From Pseudomonadota bacterium (GTDB lineage Bacteria > Myxococcota_A > UBA796 > UBA9615): a DNA stretch of 64,000 nucleotides. The position numbers and the translations under genes are program-made. Each line of letters opens with the position of its first letter. Position 1 is the stretch's first letter. Positions 8,354 to 16,347 of this stretch are shown piece after piece. The DNA is taken from the NCBI GenBank assembly GCA_024229515.1, contig JAAESI010000271.1, positions 1 to 64,000 on the forward strand, written 5' to 3'. A model generated the notes under the pieces. The model was not told where the DNA came from. It did no database searches and saw only the letters and a program-made list of their open reading frames with translations.

Positions 8354-8370
8354 TGGCACGATCCGTGCCT
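8354..8370 (+). promoter_or_regulatory. sigma-54-type -24/-12 promoter of the sulfur operon
   Basis: TGGCACG-ATCC-GTGCC matches the consensus TGGCACG-N4-TTGCA: perfect -24 box, correct 4-bp spacer, GC kept in the -12 box. Transcription would start near 8380, only about 2 nt before ATG 8382, giving a nearly leaderless message. The same bases form the perfect palindrome GGCACG-ATC-CGTGCC, so an operator role is an alternative. Confidence 0.6.
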
Positions 8371-8381
8371 ATCGCGAGACC

Positions 8382-9104
8382 ATGATCTTCCGCCAGCTGT
8401 TCGACCGTGAGTCCTGCACGTACACGTACCTGCTCGGAGACGACGCCAGCGGGGAGGCGGTGCTCATCGATCCGGTGCGCGAGCACGTCGACCGGGACAG
8501 CCAGCTCCTCGAGGAGCTCGGGCTGACGCTGAAGTACACCCTTGAGACCCACGTGCACGCCGACCACATCACCGCCGCGGGTCTGCTGTGCCAGCGGCTG
8601 GGGTGCCAGACGGTGCTGGGGCGCAACGGGGGCGCCAAGGGGGTCGACATCCTCGTCGGCGGGGGCGACAGCCTCGAGTTCGGGGGGGAGCGGATCGAGG
8701 TCCTGGCCACCCCCGGCCACACCGCATGCTCCGTCAGCTACCTGGTGCGCGACCACGGGATGGTCTTTACGGGGGACGCGCTGTTCGTCCGGGGCTGCGG
8801 CCGCACGGACTTCCAGGGCGGCAGCGCCGAGGTCCTCTACCGGTCCATCCACGACGCCATCTTCTCGCTCCCCGAGGCCACCCGGATCTACCCCGGTCAC
8901 GACTACAAGGGCCGCACCTGCACTACGGTGGCGGAAGAGAAGCGGTTCAACCCGCGGCTCGGCGGGGGCAAGACCGTCGAGGAGTTCGTGGCCATCATGG
9001 GCGCGCTGAACCTCGCCCAGCCCACCAAGATCGACATCGCCGTGCCGGCGAACCGAAACTGCGGCCTTCCGGTCGAACCGACCGAGGCGGAGACCCTCCT
9101 GTGA
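8382..9104 (+). CDS. pdo: ETHE1-type persulfide dioxygenase (metallo-beta-lactamase fold)
   Basis: A 240-residue non-haem iron dioxygenase that oxidises glutathione persulfide to sulfite. The metal-site motif THVHADHITA is complete, followed by GHTACS, TGDALFVRGCGRTDFQGG and YPGHDYKGRTCTTV, all characteristic of ETHE1/type I PDO rather than of other MBL hydrolases. The start MIFRQLFDRESCTYTYL matches the family N-terminus. It is the first gene of an operon: its TGA overlaps the GTG of the next gene. Placed with a sulfite-oxidising type molybdoenzyme and SulP, it should supply cytoplasmic sulfite. Confidence 0.92.
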   Translation: MIFRQLFDRESCTYTYLLGDDASGEAVLIDPVREHVDRDSQLLEELGLTLKYTLETHVHADHITAAGLLCQRLGCQTVLGRNGGAKGVDILVGGGDSLEFGGERIEVLATPGHTACSVSYLVRDHGMVFTGDALFVRGCGRTDFQGGSAEVLYRSIHDAIFSLPEATRIYPGHDYKGRTCTTVAEEKRFNPRLGGGKTVEEFVAIMGALNLAQPTKIDIAVPANRNCGLPVEPTEAETLL

Positions 9105-10537
9105 CCGAGCTTCCTCCGAAGTACGGCTTCGTCATCGACAACCGCAAGTGCATCGGCTGCCACGCGTGCAGCACCGCCTGCAAGTCCGAGAACGAAGTCC
9201 CCCTGGGCGTGCATCGCACGTGGGTGCGCACCGCCGAAGTGGGCACGTACCCCGACGTCACGCGGCGCTTCCAGGTGACGCGGTGCAACCACTGCGAGAC
9301 GTCGCCGTGCGCGACCATCTGTCCGACGTCGGCGATGCACAAGCGGGACGACGGCATCGTCGACTTCGAGAAGGACGCCTGCATCGGCTGCAAGGCGTGC
9401 ATGCAGGCGTGTCCCTACGACGCCATCTACATCGACCCCGAGACGACGACCGCGGCCAAGTGCAACTACTGCGCGCACCGCACCGAGATCGGGCTGGAGC
9501 CGGCCTGCGTGGTGGTCTGCCCCGAGCACGCCATCCTCGCCGGCGACATGAACGACCCGACGACCGAGATCGCGATGGTCATCTCGGAGCAGGCCGAGAG
9601 GCTGTCGGTCCGACGGCCCGAGAAGGGGACGTCGCCGCAGTTGTTCTACATCGACGGGCACGAGGTGAACCTCTGCCCGGACGCCAACCAGGCGCCCTCG
9701 GTGCCGTACGCGGTCGAGCGTCCCTACACCCCCGAGTGGCACTGGCCGGTGCCCGCCTACATGGTCACCAAGGCGGTCGCCAGCGGGACGATCGTCGCGG
9801 GCGCGCTCGGCTCGATGTGGTTCGTGCCGCCGCTGTTCGGGATCGCCTCGGCCGCCGTCGCGCTGCTGGCGTTGCTGGTCACCACCGCGCTGCTGGTCGC
9901 CGACCTGGAGAAGCCAGGCCGGTTCCTGCTCATCCTCAAGCGGCCCAACTGGTCCTCGTGGCTGGCCCGCGGCGCCATCGTCCTGACCGTGCTGGGCGCC
10001 TTGCTGACCGCCTGGCTGGGGCTCGAGGTCGACCGGCTGCTGATGTCGGTCGGATCGTCCAACGGCATGCCCAACTGGCTCTACCTCACCGTGCTCGGCG
10101 TCGGCTTCCCGGCCGGGGTGATGGGCGCCGTGTACACCGCATTCCTCTTCGGCCAGGCCAAGGGGCGAGATGCGTGGTTGAGCCCCTGGATGCCGATGCA
10201 CCTGGCCTTCCAGGCGCTCATGGCGGGCGGCGCGACGATGCTGTTGCTCAACGCGACGATCACGCTTCCGCGGGCCACGACCGAGGGTTTCACCGTGCTG
10301 TTCGCGGTGGGCCTGATCGGTGACCTCGCGCTGCGGGCGATGGACCACGAGGTTCGCCTCAGCCGCTACGCGTCCATGTTCTGGGCGTCCATCGCGGTAG
10401 GAATCGTCGCGCCGCTCGTGTTGCTGGTGGCGCAGTCGCCGGTCGGCAACGCCATCGCCGCGCTCGCCGCGCTGGTGGGCCTGTACCTCTTCGAACACGC
10501 CTTCGTGATGGCGCCCCAGGAGCTTCGCAATGCCTGA
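9101..10537 (+). CDS. fused FeS electron-transfer/NrfD-type membrane subunit (SoeBC-like)
   Basis: A 478-residue fusion. Residues ~1-190 carry four Cys groups for [4Fe-4S] clusters (CIGCHACSTAC, CNHCETSPCATIC, CIGCKACMQAC, CNYC...CVVVC), as in DmsB/PsrB/SoeB. Residues ~220-478 hold about eight TM helices of the NrfD/PsrC/SoeC type that exchange electrons with quinone. In most relatives these are two proteins. GTG 9101 is chosen because it overlaps the previous TGA (GTGA) and the protein then begins TELPPKYGFVID. It should move electrons from the molybdoenzyme to the quinone pool. The stop overlaps the next ATG by 8 nt. Confidence 0.88.
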   Translation: MTELPPKYGFVIDNRKCIGCHACSTACKSENEVPLGVHRTWVRTAEVGTYPDVTRRFQVTRCNHCETSPCATICPTSAMHKRDDGIVDFEKDACIGCKACMQACPYDAIYIDPETTTAAKCNYCAHRTEIGLEPACVVVCPEHAILAGDMNDPTTEIAMVISEQAERLSVRRPEKGTSPQLFYIDGHEVNLCPDANQAPSVPYAVERPYTPEWHWPVPAYMVTKAVASGTIVAGALGSMWFVPPLFGIASAAVALLALLVTTALLVADLEKPGRFLLILKRPNWSSWLARGAIVLTVLGALLTAWLGLEVDRLLMSVGSSNGMPNWLYLTVLGVGFPAGVMGAVYTAFLFGQAKGRDAWLSPWMPMHLAFQALMAGGATMLLLNATITLPRATTEGFTVLFAVGLIGDLALRAMDHEVRLSRYASMFWASIAVGIVAPLVLLVAQSPVGNAIAALAALVGLYLFEHAFVMAPQELRNA

Positions 10538-13280
10538 GTCGAAGCCGATTTCGCTGAAGACGGTGGTGCACCCCGACGGGCGGCTGTCGCAGTACCCGCC
10601 GACCGAGCACTGGGACGACTGGACCGAGTACGACTCCAAGGCGTGGCCCTGGCGGGTGTCGAAGCGGTACTCGTTGGTGCCGACGGTCTGCTTCAACTGC
10701 GAGAGCGGCTGCGGGCTGCTCGCCTACGTCGACAAGGAGACGTACGAGGTCCGCAAGTTCGAGGGGAACCCGGCCCACCCCGGGAGCCGCGGTCGGAACT
10801 GCGCCAAGGGGCCCGCCACCCACAACCAGACCTACGACCCCGAGCGGATCCTCTACCCCCTGAAGCGCGTCGGCGAGCGTGGCGAGGGCAAGTGGAAGCG
10901 CATCACGTGGGACGAGGCGATGGACGAGATCGCCGCCAAGATGGTGGCCTCTCGGGCCCAGCGTCGCGACGGGATCATGTACCACGTGGGCCGCCCCGGA
11001 GAGGACCACTACACCAACCGCGTCATCACCTCGTGGGGCGTGGACGGGCACAACAGCCACACCAACATCTGCAGCGCCGCGAGCCGCGCCGGCTACCACT
11101 TCTGGAGCGGGGCGGACCGGCCGTCGCCGGACTACGCCAACGCCAAGACCATCCTGCTGATCTCCGCGCACCTGGAGTCGGGGCACTACTTCAACCCGCA
11201 CGCCCAGCGCATCATCGAAGCGCAGCAGGCGGGGGCCAAGATCATCACGATGGACCCGCGGCTCAGCAACACCGCGGCCAAGTCGGACGTCTGGCTCCCC
11301 ACGTGGCCGGGCAGCGAATCGGTGGTGCTGCTGGCGATCGCCAACCACCTCATCAGCAACGATCTGTACGACAAGACGTTCGTGAAGGAGTGGGTGAACT
11401 GGGAGGCGGCGCTGGAGGCGTCGCCGCAGTTCCTGGACGACCCGTCGATGGCGGGCGGGGACGGGGACTTCGAGTCGTTCGACCGCATGCTCAAGGCGCT
11501 CTACGCCGAGTTCACGTTCGAGCGGGCGGCGGCCGAGGCGCAGGTCCCGCTGGACCGGATCGTGGCCGCGGCCGAGGCGGTGGCAGCGTGCGAGGGGCGG
11601 CTGGCGGCCCACAACTGGCGCGCCGCATCCATGGGCAACCGAGGCGGCTGGCAGGTGGCGCGGTGCTTGTTCTTCCTCAACGTGCTGACCGGTTCGGTGG
11701 GCACGAAGGGCGGGACGTCGCTGAATTCCTGGAACAAGTTCGTGCCCAAGCCGGCCAAGCAGCCGCCCGCGTTCGACGCGTGGAACGAGCTGCACCTGCC
11801 GGTGGAGTGGCCGTTCGCCTTCTACGAGATGAGCTTCTGCCTGCCGCACTTCCTCGCGGAGGGGCGCGGTGACGTCGATGTCTACTTCACCCGGGTCTAC
11901 AACCCGCTGTGGATCAACCCCGACGGCTTCATGTGGATGGAGGCGCTGCGGGACGAGTCCAAGATCAAGTGCCACGTCGCCATGACGCCGACATGGAACG
12001 AGTCGGCCTGGTTCGCCGACTACGTGCTCCCCTTCGGCCACGCCGGCGAGCGGCACGACCTGATGAGCCAGGAGACCCACGCGGGTCAGTGGATCGCGTT
12101 CCGGCAGCCGGTTCAGCGGGTGGCTCGGGAGCGGGCCGGCGAGACGATCAACCGGACCTACGAGGCGAACCCCGGCGAGGTCTGGGAGGAGTCGGAGTGG
12201 TGGATCGACCTGTCGGTGCGCATGGATCCCGACGGCTCCCTGGGCATCAAGCAGTGGTTCGACAGCCCCTACCGCCCCGGTGAAGTCATCACGGTGGAGG
12301 AGCACTTCCGCTGGATCTTCGAGCACTCCGTGCCCGGCCTCCCGGAGGCGGCTGAGGCCGAAGGGCTCACCCCGCTGGCCTACATGCGGAAGTACGGGGC
12401 GTTCGAGGTCACCAAGGACCGCTACAAGCCGTACGAGACCGAGGGGTTCAAGACGCCCAGCGGCAAGCTCGAGTTCTTCAGCCCGACGCTGCGCGACTGG
12501 GGGTGGCCGGAGCAGGAGCACGTCATTCCGTGGACGCTGGAGAGCCACGTCGCGCCGAGCCAGATCGACCGGGACCAGGGCGAGATGCTCCTGCTGCCGA
12601 ACTTCCGCCTCCCCACGCTGATCCACACGCGGTCTGCGAACGCGAAGTGGCTGTACGAACTGAGCCACCGCAACCCGGTCTGGATGCATCCCTCGGATGC
12701 GGACCGGATCGGGGTGCAGACCGGCGACCTGCTGCGGATCGAGACCGAGATCGGCGCGATGGTCGACTCGGTCTGGGTGACCGAGGGGATCAAGCCCGGG
12801 ATCGTCGCGATCAGCCACCACCTGGGCCGCTGGCGGCTCAAGGACGGCGAGGGCCTCGGTCAGGGCATGAGCAGCCTCGTAGAGCTCGACGCCGACGGGG
12901 ACGACCGCAGCCTGCGGGTCGTCGCGGGCGGCGGAGCGTGGCAGTCCAAGGACCCCGACACCGCCCGGGTCTGGTGGGACGACGTCGGCGTGCACCAGAA
13001 CCTGACGCACGCGGTCCACCCCGATCCCGTCTCCGGCGCGCACTGCTGGCACCAGAAGGCCACGAGCGTGCGCAAGGCCGGACCCGGGGACCGTCATGGC
13101 GATGTGCAGGTGGACCTGAAACGCTCCATGTCGGTCTATCGAGAGTGGGTCGCGCTCACGCGCCCCGCGACTGTGCATAGTCCCGACGGAACGCGGAGGC
13201 CGTGGTGGCTGAAGCGACCCTTGAAGCCGACCCGCGAGGCCTACAAGCTGCCCGCCGAATCCAAGACGGAGACCGCGTGA
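10530..13280 (+). CDS. molybdopterin (bis-MGD) oxidoreductase catalytic subunit, SoeA/PsrA family
   Basis: A 916-residue DMSO-reductase-superfamily enzyme. The FS0 cluster motif CFNCESGCG...NCAKG starts near residue 54. The Mo ligand is probably Cys in SHTNICSAASRAG. Further MGD-binding blocks are TILLISAHLESGH, ITMDPRLS and the C-terminal molybdopterin-binding domain (NPVWMHPSDADRIGVQTGDLLRI). No Tat signal is present, so it should face the cytoplasm as in SoeABC sulfite dehydrogenase, unlike periplasmic PsrA/PhsA. With persulfide dioxygenase upstream, sulfite oxidation to sulfate is the best guess; polysulfide or thiosulfate reduction is the alternative. Overlaps both neighbours. Confidence 0.87.
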   Translation: MPESKPISLKTVVHPDGRLSQYPPTEHWDDWTEYDSKAWPWRVSKRYSLVPTVCFNCESGCGLLAYVDKETYEVRKFEGNPAHPGSRGRNCAKGPATHNQTYDPERILYPLKRVGERGEGKWKRITWDEAMDEIAAKMVASRAQRRDGIMYHVGRPGEDHYTNRVITSWGVDGHNSHTNICSAASRAGYHFWSGADRPSPDYANAKTILLISAHLESGHYFNPHAQRIIEAQQAGAKIITMDPRLSNTAAKSDVWLPTWPGSESVVLLAIANHLISNDLYDKTFVKEWVNWEAALEASPQFLDDPSMAGGDGDFESFDRMLKALYAEFTFERAAAEAQVPLDRIVAAAEAVAACEGRLAAHNWRAASMGNRGGWQVARCLFFLNVLTGSVGTKGGTSLNSWNKFVPKPAKQPPAFDAWNELHLPVEWPFAFYEMSFCLPHFLAEGRGDVDVYFTRVYNPLWINPDGFMWMEALRDESKIKCHVAMTPTWNESAWFADYVLPFGHAGERHDLMSQETHAGQWIAFRQPVQRVARERAGETINRTYEANPGEVWEESEWWIDLSVRMDPDGSLGIKQWFDSPYRPGEVITVEEHFRWIFEHSVPGLPEAAEAEGLTPLAYMRKYGAFEVTKDRYKPYETEGFKTPSGKLEFFSPTLRDWGWPEQEHVIPWTLESHVAPSQIDRDQGEMLLLPNFRLPTLIHTRSANAKWLYELSHRNPVWMHPSDADRIGVQTGDLLRIETEIGAMVDSVWVTEGIKPGIVAISHHLGRWRLKDGEGLGQGMSSLVELDADGDDRSLRVVAGGGAWQSKDPDTARVWWDDVGVHQNLTHAVHPDPVSGAHCWHQKATSVRKAGPGDRHGDVQVDLKRSMSVYREWVALTRPATVHSPDGTRRPWWLKRPLKPTREAYKLPAESKTETA

Positions 13281-14086
13281 TGTTGATGAACCGAACCCTG
13301 CTGGCGAACTTGCTCGAAGGACGGTGCGACGAGGCGTCGCTGGCCGACGCTGCGCTGGACGACCGGGTGGCGCGGGCGCTCCTGACCCTGGGCTGGCCCG
13401 ACGGGGGCCACGGCGCCGTCGATGGTGTGGCGGCGGAACTGTACGAGATCTTCGGACGCTGCGTGTTTCCCTTCGAGGGTGTGTTCCTGGACCCCGCCGT
13501 CGCCGCGCGCGGGTCGTTGGCGGAGGCGCTGCGGGCGTCGCACCGAGCCCCCACCCTTGTGCACTGGATCCCGGCGTTCTGTTGCTCGCTGAAGGACCTG
13601 CGGCGGCCCCTCGCGACCGCGTTGGCGGACGTGATCCAGGAGCTGCTGCTGGAGACCGAGGGCGGCGTCCGGCTGCCGTCGCCGATGCGCGGGATCGCGC
13701 CGGATCTGGACCACGCGGAGACGGATCTGCGGGAGCTGATCGCGTGGCTGTCCACGCCCTCGCGCTGCGGGCTGTTCCTGTCGTCGGGGGCGATCGGCCA
13801 GATCGCGCGGACCGTCGATGTGCCGCGGGGCTTCGGTCCCCGGGGACGCCTGCTGCGTCAGTTGATCGATTCCGCGACGCGGTTTGGCCGGCTGGACGCC
13901 GTGCTCGGGGGCCTCGGCTTGATCGTCGCGCGCCACCGGGAGACGTTGTCGGCCGCGCCGTATCAGACCCCCGCGTTGCAGGCCGCGACGGCCCCCTGGC
14001 GGGAGCGGTTGGAGACGACGCAGCGGCTGCTCGGCGAGATCGCGGGCCGCGCCGCGGCGGTTCCAGGACCCGAAGCGCGCGCGTGA
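13280..14086 (+). CDS. NarJ/TorD-family molybdoenzyme maturation chaperone
   Basis: A 268-residue, mostly helical protein. Weak but typical NarJ/TorD landmarks are ELYEIFGRCVFPFEGVFLDP near residue 50, the Pro-Tyr/Phe-Glu segment of these chaperones, and helices with conserved acidic positions (APDLDHAETDLRELIAWL). Such proteins bind the apo-molybdoenzyme and assist cofactor insertion. ATG 13280 overlaps the preceding TGA (TGATG); an in-frame GTG at 13277 is possible. The open frame upstream to 13202 lies inside the molybdoenzyme gene and is not used. Position directly after the catalytic subunit is the strongest support. Confidence 0.72.
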   Translation: MLMNRTLLANLLEGRCDEASLADAALDDRVARALLTLGWPDGGHGAVDGVAAELYEIFGRCVFPFEGVFLDPAVAARGSLAEALRASHRAPTLVHWIPAFCCSLKDLRRPLATALADVIQELLLETEGGVRLPSPMRGIAPDLDHAETDLRELIAWLSTPSRCGLFLSSGAIGQIARTVDVPRGFGPRGRLLRQLIDSATRFGRLDAVLGGLGLIVARHRETLSAAPYQTPALQAATAPWRERLETTQRLLGEIAGRAAAVPGPEARA

Positions 14087-15330
14087 CCGAGGAGGGCACC
14101 GGCCCGGGCGCGCCGACCGTCACCGGGGAGCTCCTCGCGGGGCTGAGCGTGGCCGTGATCCTGGCCCCCCAGGCGATGGCGTACGCCGTACTCGCCGGCC
14201 TTCCCCCCTGGCATGGGCTGTACGCGGCGGCGGTCGCCCCGATCGCGGCCGCGCCGCTGGCCTCGTCCCGCTACCTGCAGACCGGACCGGTGGCCCTGAC
14301 CTCCCTGCTCACCGTGGGGGCGCTGGGCACCATGGCCGCGACCGGGAGCGCGGAGTACGTCGGCCTCGCGGCGGTGCTCGCGGTGGTCGTCGGCGTCGTG
14401 CGGTTGGCCATCGGGCTGTTCAAGGCCGGACGCATCGCCGAACTCATGACGCCCCCGGTGCTGCAGGGCTTCATGATCGGGGCGGCGGTCCTGATCCTGG
14501 CATCACAGATCCCCTCGGCGCTGGGCGTGACGGACGTCGAAGGCCGGCTGCTCGCGCGGGCTGCAGCAGCGGCGTCGGAGCCAGGATCCTGGGTTCCGGT
14601 GGCGGTGGCGCTGTCGGTCGCGACCGTGCTCCTGGTGCGGCTGGGCAAGCTGCTTCATCCCCTGTTCCCGGGCGTGCTCGTGGCCGCGGCGGGAGGCGTG
14701 GCGCTGGCGTGGGCGGGCGCTCCCGTCGGTCCCACGGTGGGGGCGCTGCCGGAGACCACGCTGGCGCTGCGGCTGGATCTCCCGTGGGCGTCGACCGCGC
14801 AGTTGATCCTCCCCGGCATCGTCATCGCGCTGGTCGGGTTCGCCGAGGCGGCGGCGATCTCCAAGGTGTTCGCGGACGCCGACGGCGAGGACTGGGACGT
14901 CGACCGCGAGTTCACCAGCCAGGGAGCCGCGAACGTCGCCGCGGGGCTGTTCGGCGGCTTCCCCACCGGCGGTTCCTTCTCCCGCAGCGCCCTCGATCGA
15001 GAGGCCGGCGGAGTGACCCGCTGGTCCGGGCTCATCGCCGGGGTGGCGATCCTCGCGTTCCTGCCGCTGGCGGGCATGTTCGAGGTGCTCCCCCTGGCCG
15101 TCATGGGCGGGATCATCATCGCTGCGGTGGTCAAGCTGCTGGACCCCCGACCCTTGCTTCGGAACGCCAGCGAGCGACGGCTCGACGTCTCGGTGGGGCT
15201 GCTGACGTTGGGGCTGACCCTGTCGCTGGCGCCTCGCCTGGACCTCGCGGTGTTGGGTGGAGTCGCGGCCGCGGCGCTCAGCCGACTGCTGTCCGCGGAC
15301 GTCCGCGGACACGACTCGGACACAGGGTAG
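14083..15330 (+). CDS. SulP-family anion transporter lacking the STAS domain
   Basis: A 415-residue membrane protein with 12-14 hydrophobic segments. SulP signatures are visible: VAVILAPQAMAYAVLAGLPP near residue 20, a YLQTGPVAL segment, and GLFGGFPTGGSFSRSALDREAGG near residue 290. The usual C-terminal cytosolic STAS domain is missing; the chain ends soon after the last TM helix, so it is ~150 residues shorter than a standard SulP. GTG 14083 overlaps the preceding TGA. As the last gene of the operon it would carry sulfate (product of sulfite oxidation) or sulfite across the inner membrane; direction cannot be read from sequence. Confidence 0.88.
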   Translation: MTEEGTGPGAPTVTGELLAGLSVAVILAPQAMAYAVLAGLPPWHGLYAAAVAPIAAAPLASSRYLQTGPVALTSLLTVGALGTMAATGSAEYVGLAAVLAVVVGVVRLAIGLFKAGRIAELMTPPVLQGFMIGAAVLILASQIPSALGVTDVEGRLLARAAAAASEPGSWVPVAVALSVATVLLVRLGKLLHPLFPGVLVAAAGGVALAWAGAPVGPTVGALPETTLALRLDLPWASTAQLILPGIVIALVGFAEAAAISKVFADADGEDWDVDREFTSQGAANVAAGLFGGFPTGGSFSRSALDREAGGVTRWSGLIAGVAILAFLPLAGMFEVLPLAVMGGIIIAAVVKLLDPRPLLRNASERRLDVSVGLLTLGLTLSLAPRLDLAVLGGVAAAALSRLLSADVRGHDSDTG

Positions 15331-15369
15331 CTCGCACCACACTCCAGTGATTTCAACGACTTAGCTGGT

Positions 15370-15385
15370 TGGCACGGGCCTTGAA
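15370..15385 (+). promoter_or_regulatory. second sigma-54-like promoter
   Basis: TGGCACG-GGCC-TTGAA has a perfect -24 box and 4-bp spacer, but the -12 box is TTGA rather than TTGC. A start near 15397 would leave an 18-nt leader with GGAG before ATG 15415. Weaker than the site at 8354 because the GC of the -12 box is lost. Confidence 0.4.
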
Positions 15386-15414
15386 ATGGTCTGGGAGTAC
15401 CCCTGGAGATTCCC

Positions 15415-16347
15415 ATGCCGACTAGCACCCGTTCCTACACCGACCTCCCCGCCCCCGCCCCGCCGGCCGCCGCGCTGCGCAAGGAGATGGCGAAGGTGAT
15501 GTGCCCCGAGTGCGCGTCCCGCTACCGCTTCCCCGTCCGCAAGCTGTCGGACGGTCACGGGCTGAAGGTCACCTGCCCCAAGTGCCAGCACCAGTTCGTC
15601 GCCGTCGCGCCCAAGCCGGTGTCGCCGACGGTTCCGTTCCCCGCCATCGCCGGGGTGGACAACAACATCCTGGACGTGTGGATGCACGGACAGCAGCAGC
15701 GTCGGCACCGTCGGGTGCTCGGCGTCGTCGCTGCGCTGCTGCTCGCTGGGGCCTGGGGGTTCTTCAGCGGCAGCGACGATGTCGAGGTCGAGACCGCGCC
15801 CATCATGGCCGAGGTGCCCACCGCCTCGTCCTCCGCCGCGTCGACCGAGGTGAGCGCCGCCGTCGCCGCCATCCTCGAGCACGACTCGACCGCCCTCGCC
15901 GCCGAGCCCACCGAGCCCGAGCCGGAGCCCGCCGCCAAGGCCGCCCCCGCCCCGGTCACCGCTTCGGTGCTGCCCCATCGCGCTCCCAAGCCCGCCGCCG
16001 GTGCCGCTCCCAAGCCCCCCGCGCTGTCCGGCTCCAAGGCGCCGACGCCGCAGCCCAAGACGGTCGCGACGGTCGCTCCGAAGCCGGCCACCAAGGCTGC
16101 TCCGAAGGCCGTGACCGAGACGCAGCGCGCCGCCGCCGGCATGCACTGGTACAGCTCGGCGATGGACGCCAAGAGCGCGGGCAACGGCGCCCTCGCGGAG
16201 AAGATGATGCAGCGGGCCGTCGCCAAGGCTCCGACGCGCGGTGACTGGTGGGCCGAGCTCGCCACCCTGCAGCGCGACCTGGGCAAGGCCGAGGACGCCG
16301 AGGTTTCCTCGCGCCGCGCCTTCTACCTGAGCGCCAACGCCAAGTAG
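15415..16347 (+). CDS. MJ0042-type zinc-ribbon, single-TM, C-terminal TPR protein
   Basis: A 310-residue protein of unknown role. Residues ~30-62 form a zinc ribbon (CPECASRYRFPVRKL...CPKCQHQF) of the MJ0042/zinc_ribbon_4 kind. One TM helix follows (VLGVVAALLLAGAWGFF, ~101-117), then a Pro/Ala/Glu/Lys-rich linker (~130-240) typical of periplasm-spanning regions. A C-terminal TPR-like helical pair ends it (AGMHWYSSAMDAK...AEDAEVSSRRAFYL). GGAG lies 8 nt before ATG 15415; an internal start at MAKVMCPEC is possible. Such zinc-ribbon plus TM plus TPR proteins recur in myxobacteria. Its TAG directly abuts the stop of the convergent gene. Confidence 0.75.
   Translation: MPTSTRSYTDLPAPAPPAAALRKEMAKVMCPECASRYRFPVRKLSDGHGLKVTCPKCQHQFVAVAPKPVSPTVPFPAIAGVDNNILDVWMHGQQQRRHRRVLGVVAALLLAGAWGFFSGSDDVEVETAPIMAEVPTASSSAASTEVSAAVAAILEHDSTALAAEPTEPEPEPAAKAAPAPVTASVLPHRAPKPAAGAAPKPPALSGSKAPTPQPKTVATVAPKPATKAAPKAVTETQRAAAGMHWYSSAMDAKSAGNGALAEKMMQRAVAKAPTRGDWWAELATLQRDLGKAEDAEVSSRRAFYLSANAK

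Noticed and set aside
10359-14123. 1254-codon open frame on the minus strand
   Set aside because: It is antisense to the molybdoenzyme, chaperone and SulP genes. Its sequence is Arg/Pro/Ala-rich without domains, a GC-driven shadow.
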